Assembly: GCA_023443985.1 (NCBI GenBank) | Contig: JAEZSJ010000242.1 | Location: 1 to 10,573, forward strand | Direction: 5' to 3' | Length of the DNA stretch: 10,573 bases | From: Verrucomicrobiota bacterium | GTDB taxonomy: Bacteria; Verrucomicrobiota; Verrucomicrobiia; Opitutales; Opitutaceae | Shown: one piece after another, positions 1-6,583 of the stretch | How positions within the stretch are numbered: position 1 is the stretch's first letter | Layout of the letters: each line of letters starts with the position of its first letter | Notes under the pieces: model-generated | Told to the model about the DNA's origin: nothing | Databases searched by the model: none | What the model saw: the letters and a program-made list of their open reading frames with translations, nothing else | Program-made: the position numbers and the translations under genes

Positions 1-114
1 GGCCAGGCCGGAGACCTCGACCGGATGCAGGCGCTCCACCCGGAGCTGGTCGCCCGCGCCGCCGAATTCGAGCAGGCGTTGCGCGCGATGCTTCAAGAAC
101 CCCCGACGCGGTGA
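1..114 (+). CDS. C-terminal end of an unidentified protein (5' truncated by window edge)
   Basis: Frame 1 is open from the first base to a TGA at 112-114 and gives the last 37 residues of a protein whose start lies outside the window. The visible part is charged and looks helical; its core reads LHPELVARAAEFEQALRAML. Two family readings fit equally weakly. One is the terminal helix of an HPt or response-regulator protein. The other is the tail of a sulfatase-type enzyme, where a stretch like 'HPELVARL' often closes the protein. Neither can be decided from 37 residues. The opposite strand is also open here (from about 187 down to 1), so the strand choice rests on the more protein-like plus-strand translation and GC-rich third positions. 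No function is assigned. Confidence 0.45.
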   Translation, partial: GQAGDLDRMQALHPELVARAAEFEQALRAMLQEPPTR

Positions 115-193
115 ACCACGTCTCCCGCGCAGCGCGAACCGGTTCACCACCACGGTCCCGCGCCCATCGCCGGGCACCCGATCGCCGGACTAG

Positions 194-256
194 GCGCGAC
201 GGCGCCCTGCTGCGCTGCCCCCCACATTGGTAGCGTCAGCGGGGGCGCCGTCGCGC
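194..256. repeat. Long imperfect hairpin (inverted repeat)
   Basis: The left arm GCGCGACGGCGCCC (194-207) is the exact reverse complement of 243-256. The stem continues inward with GCTG (209-212) pairing to CAGC (237-240) and CGCT (213-216) pairing to AGCG (232-235). Only a small internal loop and one bulged T interrupt it, leaving a 15-base C-rich loop. This gives about 22 pairs, nearly all G-C. It lies 80 bases after the stop at 114 and lacks a following T-run, so it is not a classic intrinsic terminator. It could be a transcript-end or attenuation structure, or one copy of a dispersed intergenic repeat. Confidence 0.75.
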
Positions 257-489
257 TGATTGTTCAGTCCCATCCGGGAACCAGCCTGCCCCGGATAAAA
301 ACGGGTGCCGCAGCACAGCCGTATTTCTCATGGAAGCCTCCCCCGCCGGCGATTTCGGTCCCCGCACCCGAAGATGCAGCGACGCAGAACCGATCATAGC
401 TGGGGATGGTGGCAACCACGGCCGGTGAAGGTGAAGCGGGCCCGGCCCGTCTCGACTCGCCGACTTACCAGAGCTCAGTGAGGTGCTTG

Positions 490-501
490 CCATTTAAATG
501 G
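490..501. promoter_or_regulatory. AT-rich 12-bp palindrome, candidate operator
   Basis: CCATTTAAATGG is a perfect palindrome and the most AT-rich stretch in the surrounding GC-rich DNA, 21 bases before the GTG start at 523. Flanking half-sites TTACCA (465-470) and TGGTAA (499-504) form a second, wider inverted pair. Position and symmetry suggest a dimeric regulator site or part of the promoter. No regulator can be named. Confidence 0.4.
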
Positions 502-531
502 TAAACGCGGAGCCTTGACCGCGTGATTTAC
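501..531 (+). promoter_or_regulatory. Small hairpin spanning the RBS and GTG start of the kinase gene
   Basis: GTAAA (501-505) pairs with TTTAC (527-531) and CGCGG (506-510) pairs with CCGCG (519-523), with a three-base bulge. The likely ribosome-binding site GGAG (509-512), 10 bases before the GTG at 523, is partly inside the stem, and the first base of the start codon is paired. Such a fold could lower translation initiation. This is inferred from sequence only. Confidence 0.35.
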
Positions 532-3500
532 CGCCGGTGCCACCGCCGACCGACCCTCCGCCTGGCCGTATGGGCCGCGCTGGCGATCGGCGTGCTCCAT
601 CCGGCAGCGGCGGCGCCGTCATTCCCCGGGCCCGGTGCACCGCTCGCGCGCACGTTCACCGCGCGGGAGACCGGAATTCTCTCGCCCTACCGCTGCGCGC
701 TCCAAGCGCGGGACGGGCGTCTCTATCTGGCCCATGACGGCGTCTCGGTGTTCGACGGCGAGACCTGGCGAACGCTGCCGCTCCCCGCGAAGGCGATCGT
801 CCGCACCCTCGCCGAGGCGCCCGATGGCGCCATCTGGGTGGGCGGCGACCGGCTGTTGGGCCGCTTCGTCTGGCTCCCGGGAAACATCGCCGAATATCGC
901 TCCGCCCTGCCGGAGTTGCCGCCGGAACACCAACGCGACCTCACCTGCGTGATCGCGGTGCATCCCACCGCCGGCCGCGTGGTCGCCGTCACCGACAACA
1001 GCGTCATCCGCCTCCAGGGCGGCACCGCCCAGGTCTGGCCCGTGCCCGCCTCGCGCCGGCTCGAGGCCTGGACCGAGGCCGACGGCCGCCTGATCGTCGT
1101 CCGCCCCGGGCTGGAGACCCTGCGGGTCGCCGAGGCCGGCCTCGAGGCGACCGGGTATCCCGGCGTGCTCGCCTCCGCCGGCGTCGAGTGGGCGGTGGGC
1201 TTCCCGGACGGCGGGATGCTACTGAGCGCGGGAAGGGAGTTGGTCCGTTGGCGCGACGGGGTGGTGGAACCGGTCCACACCCCCGTTTCAGCCCTGTTGC
1301 GGGAGGACCGGGTCGTCAACGCCGTCCGGCTGCCCGGCGGGCTCGCGGCCCTGGCCACCCTGCGCCATGGTATCCGGATCATCGATTCCGCCGGACGGGA
1401 ACAGGGCGCGCTCGAACACCCCGGCGATCTCCCCGAGAACAAGCTCGTGCACCTCGCCGCCGGGGCGGAAGGCACGCTCATCGCCACCACGCCAGCCGCG
1501 CTCGTGGTGTTCTCCGACCCGCTCCGCGCCTCCGTCTTCGACACCCGCCACGGGCTCTCCGCCAAACGCGTCCAGGCCGTCACCCGCGACGAACTCGGTC
1601 TGGTCGTGGCCAACGACCGCCACCTCCTGCGTCCCGCCCCGGCCGACGCCCGGCCGGCGGCCGTCCTCTGGCACACCATTTTCGATACACACGAGGCGGT
1701 GGGCACTTTGCGGGCCCACGGCCCGGCGCTTCTGGCGACCTGTCCCGCGAAACTCCTGCTGCTCGGTCCGGCCGCGCCCGCCCCGCGCCTGCTCCGCGCC
1801 GCCGAGGTCGTGCCCCCCTGCCGGTGGAGCGGCAGTCCCGACGGTCTCGCCTGGGTCGAAGGCCCGCACTTCTACCGCGGAGCGCTGGTCGGAGACCAGC
1901 TGGAGGCGCGGGCCGCGGCCGTCGACATCGACCAGGACGCGTGCAGCCTGGCCGAGGATGCGGCCGGCGCCCACTGGGTCGCGACGACCCGCGCCGGCGT
2001 CTTCCGCGTGGCGCCCCTGGACCAGATCCAGGCCGGCAAGCCGCCGGTGCGCAACTACCGGGAGAACCTGCGTCTGAGCGGCAACGTCGCACCCCGTTTG
2101 TTCCGGGTCGGTCCGCGGCTCCTCATCACCACCGACGCCGGGTTGGCCGTCTACAGCGAGATCGGGGACCGCTTCCTGCCGTTCGCCGCCCTGGCCGGCG
2201 CCCAGGTGCACGCCGTGGCGACCCCCGCGCCGGACACCGCCTGGCTGGCCATCTCGCAACGCGAACGCCCGCCGTTCCAGGTGGCCCTCGCCCGACTTCG
2301 TTTCCGCGACAACAGCCTTGCCTGCGAACTCGCCGCCCTGCCCCCGCTCCCCCTCGACGAGCCCCCCGCCGCGCTCTTCGCCGACACCACCCCGGGTGCC
2401 GACTCCGCCACCGTGCTCTGGATCGGCGGGACAGGGCGCCTGTTGCGGCTCGAGGACCGCGGCGAGGCGGCCGCGCCCCTCGCCGCGCCGAACATCACCG
2501 CGCTGTCGCTCACCGATGACGGCCGCCATTCGCGGCCGCTGCTGGAGCGCCATCCACGGATCGCCTTCAACAACGCCGGCCTGCGGTTCGACCTCAACCT
2601 GCCCGGCGGCCGTCGCACCCAGCGCGCCTGGATCGAGACCCGCCTGGCCGAGTTCGACACCGAATGGGTTCCGCTCGGCGAGATTCCCTCGCGTGTCTTC
2701 CATGGCCTCCGCGACGGTTCCTACCGCTTCGATGCCCGCGCCGTGGACATGCTCGGCCGGAGCTCCCCGGTCGCTTCGTTCGGCTTCTCCGTGCAGCCCC
2801 CCTGGTGGCGCTCCGCTCCGGCCTACATCGCGTACGCCCTGGGCCTCGTCCTCCTCTCCGCGCTGGTCTTCCTCACCCGCCTGCGGCTGGCCCGCATCCA
2901 TCGCCGCGAACTCGAGGCCCTCGTCGCCCAGCGGACCCGGCAGCTCGCCGCCGCCAGCACCGCCAAGTCCGACTTCCTCGCCCACATCAACCACGAGATC
3001 CGCAACCCGCTCAACGGCGTGATCGGGCTCTCGTCCATGCTCGCGCAGAACCACCACGACGCGAGCACACGCCAGCTCGCCCGCTCGTTGCAGGCCTGCG
3101 CCGGTTATCTCGCCTCCGTGGTCGACAACGTCCTCGATCTCGCCCGCATCGAGGCGGGCCGTATCGAGATTTCGCCGCAACGCTTCGAGCCGCGCGCGCT
3201 GATCGAGGAGATCGCCGAGATGTTCCGCCTGCAGGTCGAGGAGGCGGGCGGGCGCATCACCTGGTCCGTCGACCCCGATCTGCCCGCCAGCCTCGTGGGC
3301 GATGTCCACCGCATCCGCCAGGTCCTCGTCAACTTCACCGCCAACGCCGCCCGCTACGCGCGCGGTGGCGATGTCCGCCTCTCCGCCCGCCCCCGCGCCC
3401 GCGCCCAGGACCGCCTCTCTGTCGTCTTCACCGTCGCCGACACCGGCCCCGGCATCTCGCCTGCGGAGCAGACGCGCATCTTCGAGAAGTTCTCCCGCGG

Positions 3501-4425
3501 CGCCTCCGCCACCGCCGACTCCGCCCGCGGCTACGGCGTCGGGCTCGCCCTCGTCCGCGATCTCGCCGCGCTCCTCGGAGGCGAGGCCGATGTCGATTCC
3601 CAGCTCGGTTGCGGTGCGAAGTTCCGCCTCACCGTCCCGCTCGAGATCGCGCCCGAGCAGACTCCGCCGCTGCGCACCACCCCCGCCGCGCCGCGCGAGA
3701 TGCTGCGGGTGCTGGTCATCGACGACCAGGCGTTCAACCGCCTCGTCCTCCGGGACCACCTCGAACGCCTCAGCTGCAAGGTCGAGGAGTCCGCCGACGG
3801 CCCGAGCGCGCTGCTCCTCCTCCAGGCCCGCGCACACCACCTCGCCTTCATCGACCTCAACCTCCCGGGCTTGGACGGCCTCGCCCTCATCCGGCGCGTG
3901 CGCTCCGAACACCCCGGTGCGCCGGTCTTCCTCGTCGCGACCACCGCCTCCGCCACGCGCGGCATCCAGGAGCAGTCGCTCGCCGCCGGCGCCGACGCGT
4001 TCCTGCCCAAGCCCATCTCCGCCCAGCAACTCGCCGAGGTCGTCCAGGCGTGCATCCGCCGTTCGGGCACGCCGCCCGCCGCCGCGTCCGCGGCGTCCGC
4101 CGGGCTCTTCGCCGCGCTGCCGCTCACGCCCGACCACATCCGCAGCCTGCACGCCGAGCTCGATGTCGAGGCCCAGTCGCTCGCCGCCAGCTGGCGCCTC
4201 GCCGACGCCGGCGCCGCCCGCCGGCACGCCCACCGCCTCGCCTCGCTCGGGATCATCGCCCGCGACGACGCGCTCGTCCAGGCCGCGCGCCACGCCGAGG
4301 AGGTGATCCAGGCGGACCGCGCCCTCGCCAGCTCCGCGGTCGATGCGCTGCAGCTCGCCGCCCGCGAACGCATCCGCCTCCTCGGCACCACCGTCGCCGC
4401 CACCGGGCAGGACGGGAAGAACTGA
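523..4425 (+). CDS. Propeller-type hybrid sensor histidine kinase/response regulator
   Basis: This is a 1300-residue membrane signalling protein. The chosen GTG start gives a basic N-terminus and a signal peptide ending near ALAIGVLHPAAAAP (about residue 31). Residues about 45-640 carry degenerate two-component propeller repeats, for example around 87-106 (APDGAIWVGG), 343-353 (HGLSAKRVQAV) and 473-496. A Y_Y_Y domain follows at about 685-758 and one transmembrane helix at about 767-785. The HisKA H-box DFLAHINHEIRNPLN contains phospho-acceptor His824. The ATPase domain shows the N-box (Asn941), DTGPGI (973-978) and GYGVGLAL (1003-1010). The receiver has Asp1067/Asp1068, acceptor Asp1111, Thr1141 and Lys1163. 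The tail at about 1190-1290 resembles an HPt domain with candidate His1237. The family senses an extracytoplasmic ligand, often linked to polysaccharides, and autophosphorylates in the cytoplasm. No AraC-type output domain is present, so a separate response regulator is expected. The ligand is unknown. Confidence 0.93.
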   Translation: MIYRRCHRRPTLRLAVWAALAIGVLHPAAAAPSFPGPGAPLARTFTARETGILSPYRCALQARDGRLYLAHDGVSVFDGETWRTLPLPAKAIVRTLAEAPDGAIWVGGDRLLGRFVWLPGNIAEYRSALPELPPEHQRDLTCVIAVHPTAGRVVAVTDNSVIRLQGGTAQVWPVPASRRLEAWTEADGRLIVVRPGLETLRVAEAGLEATGYPGVLASAGVEWAVGFPDGGMLLSAGRELVRWRDGVVEPVHTPVSALLREDRVVNAVRLPGGLAALATLRHGIRIIDSAGREQGALEHPGDLPENKLVHLAAGAEGTLIATTPAALVVFSDPLRASVFDTRHGLSAKRVQAVTRDELGLVVANDRHLLRPAPADARPAAVLWHTIFDTHEAVGTLRAHGPALLATCPAKLLLLGPAAPAPRLLRAAEVVPPCRWSGSPDGLAWVEGPHFYRGALVGDQLEARAAAVDIDQDACSLAEDAAGAHWVATTRAGVFRVAPLDQIQAGKPPVRNYRENLRLSGNVAPRLFRVGPRLLITTDAGLAVYSEIGDRFLPFAALAGAQVHAVATPAPDTAWLAISQRERPPFQVALARLRFRDNSLACELAALPPLPLDEPPAALFADTTPGADSATVLWIGGTGRLLRLEDRGEAAAPLAAPNITALSLTDDGRHSRPLLERHPRIAFNNAGLRFDLNLPGGRRTQRAWIETRLAEFDTEWVPLGEIPSRVFHGLRDGSYRFDARAVDMLGRSSPVASFGFSVQPPWWRSAPAYIAYALGLVLLSALVFLTRLRLARIHRRELEALVAQRTRQLAAASTAKSDFLAHINHEIRNPLNGVIGLSSMLAQNHHDASTRQLARSLQACAGYLASVVDNVLDLARIEAGRIEISPQRFEPRALIEEIAEMFRLQVEEAGGRITWSVDPDLPASLVGDVHRIRQVLVNFTANAARYARGGDVRLSARPRARAQDRLSVVFTVADTGPGISPAEQTRIFEKFSRGASATADSARGYGVGLALVRDLAALLGGEADVDSQLGCGAKFRLTVPLEIAPEQTPPLRTTPAAPREMLRVLVIDDQAFNRLVLRDHLERLSCKVEESADGPSALLLLQARAHHLAFIDLNLPGLDGLALIRRVRSEHPGAPVFLVATTASATRGIQEQSLAAGADAFLPKPISAQQLAEVVQACIRRSGTPPAAASAASAGLFAALPLTPDHIRSLHAELDVEAQSLAASWRLADAGAARRHAHRLASLGIIARDDALVQAARHAEEVIQADRALASSAVDALQLAARERIRLLGTTVAATGQDGKN

Positions 4426-4470
4426 CCTGGGCAATTCGCCCGGCGGAAGCCACGAGGCCATCCGCTGTGG

Positions 4471-4490
4471 CGCCGCTCTCGAGAGCGGCG
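4471..4490. repeat. Perfect 20-bp palindrome, terminator-like
   Basis: CGCCGCTCTC followed directly by its exact reverse complement GAGAGCGGCG forms a perfect palindrome 46 bases after the kinase stop codon. As RNA it would fold into an 8-bp stem with a TCGA tetraloop. No U-tract follows (the next bases are ATCCCCCTGC), so it would be an atypical terminator. It may instead be a dispersed intergenic repeat or protein-binding site. Confidence 0.6.
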
Positions 4491-4505
4491 ATCCCCCTGC
4501 ATCCA

Positions 4506-4550
4506 TCCGCGGTTTCCCTTCCGCGCCTGCATCCGCCGGCAAACCGCGGA
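4506..4550. repeat. 10-bp inverted repeat with 25-base spacer
   Basis: TCCGCGGTTT (4506-4515) is the exact reverse complement of AAACCGCGGA (4541-4550), with a C-rich 25-base spacer. A direct repeat of CTGCATCC (4498-4505 and 4527-4534) accompanies it. Together with the palindrome just upstream it forms a compact structured block between the kinase and repeat-protein genes. Its role is unknown. Confidence 0.5.
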
Positions 4551-4687
4551 CCGCAACTTCGGCTTGCTGCCTCCAGCTGCGCCGCGTTGCCTCGCTTCAT
4601 GGATACTCCTCGGCGTGGTGGTTCCGCTTCCGCGGCTGCCCACGCACCCCCATTTCGTCCCTCGTGCGCCTCGGGTGCGTTTCCCTC

Positions 4688-6583
4688 GTGAGACCGGCTC
4701 GCCTCCTCCTCGGCTCCGCTCTCGCCACCGCGCTCTTCGGCGCCGGCTGGTGGACCGGCCACATTCTCCCCCGTCCCGCGCCCGCCGCGTTCGCCGTCGC
4801 GCCGGAGATCCCGCCGTCCGCCGATTCCGCGTCCGCGTCGCCCACCCGCGCAGAAGCCGTGTCGCAGTTCGCCGGTGGCGATCGCGCCATGACGCGCGCC
4901 CAGCTCCGCGCGCGCCTCACCGCAGCCACGCCCGCCGAGATTCCTGGATTGCTCGCTTGGGTCGCGAAGCTCCCGCACCGCCTCGACCGCGAACGTTTCC
5001 GCGCCCAGCTCCTCGCCCACTGGGTCAACACCGATCCCACCGCCGCCCGCGTCTGGGCCGAAACCCGTCCGCTCCTCTCCGAACGCCGCGCCGCCGTTCG
5101 CGATGTGCTCGCCGGCTGGGCACAAACTGCGCCGGCCACTGTTGCCGGCCTGATCAAATCTGCGGATGGGTGGGACGGTCCCGAGGCACTCGACGCATTG
5201 CTCTCCAGTTGGGTGGCCAACGATCCCGCGCACGCGAGAGCCTGGGTCATCGGGATCGAGAATCCCCTCCTGCGCGGGTCGGCGATCCGTTCGCTCATCT
5301 CGGCGATGGCCGAGCAGGACCCCTCGGCCGCCTTGGAAACAGCGTTGGCGCTCCGGCCGGATCGCAGCGCACAGACCGCTGTCGGGATCGCCGCACGCGC
5401 GATGATTCTGCGCGATCCGAGCGTGGCCGCGTCCGTCCTGGACCGCATCCCGGCCGGCAGCGCAAAACACACTGCCACTTTCGAGATCGTCAGCGCGATG
5501 GCCACGCACGATCCCAAGCTGGCCGCCGAGTTCGCGTTGACGTTACCGCCCAGCAACAACCGCAGCGTGGCGTTGAGGGCAGCGATCGGCGCAATGGCGG
5601 ATGATGCGGACGCCAGTCTCGCCTGGATCCAGTCCACCTTTCCCGCTGGACCCGAACGAGACCAGAGCGTCGCCTCCCTGATCGAAGCGGTCGCGAACCA
5701 CGCCCCGGCAGAAGCCGCGAGGCACCTCGAACTGCTTCCGCCCGAAGCCCGTGCTGAAACGACCGAGTCATTGGTACGAACATGGGCCGAAAAAGACTCC
5801 GCGGGCACCACCACTTGGGCCAAACAGCTCCCAGCCGGTCCCGAACGCGATGCCGCCCTCAGAAGCCTGCTCGGTATGCGCTTCCAGAGCGACCCCGTCG
5901 GCGCGCTCACGGAGTACCAGCGCGAGTTCTCCGAGATCTCCCCTGCTCAGCTCGAGAAGATGGTGAACCAGGGATCGATCGTTTTTTCCGAATTCGGCCT
6001 CTCCAGCGGCGCGCTCTCCACCCAACAACTTCTGGACCTGCTCCCCCTTCTGCCCTCGGACGAAACGCGAAAGCAGTTGATCGACTGCACCGTCGGGCGC
6101 CTGTCGATGTCCTCGCCGGAAACCGCCGCTGCGCTGATCACAACATTGCCCACCGCTCAGCGCCCCGACGAAGCCATCAGGAGTGTCGCCGACCAGTGGG
6201 CCGCCTCGTCGCCCACAGCCGCCGCCGCCTGGGCGGCGACGCTTTCCGACACGACCGCACGCCGCCACGCCTGCAATGCCGTTCTCACCAACTGGGGCCG
6301 GACCGACCCCGATGCCGCGGCCCGCTGGGCCTGCAGTCTTCCGGATGAACAGCTCCGCCGCGCCGCCGCCGAACACACAGCCGGCAACTGGGCCGCAAAC
6401 GATCCCGCCGCTGCCGCCCAATGGGTCGCGCAGTTCGGCGACGCCACGTTCCGCGCAGCCGCGACCGAAGCCGTCGCCCGCACTTGGCTCTTCCACGAAT
6501 TCGAAACCGCCGCGGCTTGGCTCGCGACGACGGATCTACCGCCCGAGCGCAAAGCCGCTCTGCTGCAGAGCATCCGCCGATGA
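4688..6583 (+). CDS. Membrane-anchored alpha-helical DP-A-W repeat protein, first paralog
   Basis: No function is recognised. From the GTG at 4688 the product is 631 residues. It begins with two arginines and a hydrophobic segment (about residues 5-22, LLLGSALATALFGAG), then a Pro/Ala-rich linker to about residue 60. The rest is about 16 degenerate repeats of 30-34 residues on the pattern W...(D/x)PxAAxxWAxxLPxxxxRxxA, for example TDPTAARVW, NDPAHARAW, TDPDAARW and NDPAAAAQW. The pattern predicts paired helices stacking into a solenoid, as in HEAT- or TPR-like scaffolds. A non-repeat stretch at about 416-455 interrupts the array. The start was chosen because it directly precedes the hydrophobic anchor; GTG at 4664 is also in frame, and neither has a clear ribosome-binding site. 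The stop overlaps the next gene's start, so the two are almost certainly cotranscribed. An exported, membrane-tethered location is inferred. Confidence 0.85.
   Translation: MRPARLLLGSALATALFGAGWWTGHILPRPAPAAFAVAPEIPPSADSASASPTRAEAVSQFAGGDRAMTRAQLRARLTAATPAEIPGLLAWVAKLPHRLDRERFRAQLLAHWVNTDPTAARVWAETRPLLSERRAAVRDVLAGWAQTAPATVAGLIKSADGWDGPEALDALLSSWVANDPAHARAWVIGIENPLLRGSAIRSLISAMAEQDPSAALETALALRPDRSAQTAVGIAARAMILRDPSVAASVLDRIPAGSAKHTATFEIVSAMATHDPKLAAEFALTLPPSNNRSVALRAAIGAMADDADASLAWIQSTFPAGPERDQSVASLIEAVANHAPAEAARHLELLPPEARAETTESLVRTWAEKDSAGTTTWAKQLPAGPERDAALRSLLGMRFQSDPVGALTEYQREFSEISPAQLEKMVNQGSIVFSEFGLSSGALSTQQLLDLLPLLPSDETRKQLIDCTVGRLSMSSPETAAALITTLPTAQRPDEAIRSVADQWAASSPTAAAAWAATLSDTTARRHACNAVLTNWGRTDPDAAARWACSLPDEQLRRAAAEHTAGNWAANDPAAAAQWVAQFGDATFRAAATEAVARTWLFHEFETAAAWLATTDLPPERKAALLQSIRR

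Larger units (their letters stand above)
115..522. other. Intergenic region upstream of the sensor kinase
   Basis: This 408-bp stretch contains no convincing gene. An 85-codon minus-strand frame at 236-493 is low-complexity and has no recognisable domain. The region holds a 10-bp palindrome GAACCGGTTC at 136-145, a long imperfect hairpin at 194-256, and an AT-rich palindrome at 490-501 next to the kinase start. I could not place a convincing -35/-10 pair. I looked for tRNA, riboswitch and other structured-RNA signatures by eye on both strands and recognised none. Confidence 0.6.
4426..4687. other. Intergenic region between kinase and repeat-protein genes
   Basis: This stretch of about 262 bp contains two inverted repeats (4471-4490 and 4506-4550) and no supported gene, although several frames stay open by chance of GC content. 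Open frame continues upstream from the repeat-protein gene to 4343, but the translation before 4688 has no domain character and overlaps the kinase end. No T-run follows either inverted repeat. Confidence 0.6.

Noticed and set aside
236..493. 85-codon minus-strand frame in the leader gap
   Set aside because: No domain, no ribosome-binding site, Ser/Pro/Arg-rich composition, and it overlaps the hairpin and regulatory elements.
115..522. Possible riboswitch or small RNA gene in the leader gap
   Set aside because: No tRNA, c-di-GMP, cobalamin or other familiar consensus was recognisable by eye on either strand; only the hairpin is supportable.
1288..4542. 1084-codon open frame on the minus strand opposite the kinase gene
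   Set aside because: The translation is Gly/Arg/Glu-rich low complexity without domains, while the plus strand encodes a complete multi-domain kinase. It is a by-product of strong GC third-position bias.
4343..4687. Upstream extension of the first repeat protein to ATG 4343
   Set aside because: It would overlap the kinase end by 83 bases, run through two inverted repeats, and place the hydrophobic anchor 115 residues inside the protein. GTG 4688 fits better.
2664..4691. 675-codon plus-strand frame overlapping the kinase in another frame
   Set aside because: It is almost entirely Arg/Pro/Ala and overlaps the catalytic and receiver domains in the wrong frame.
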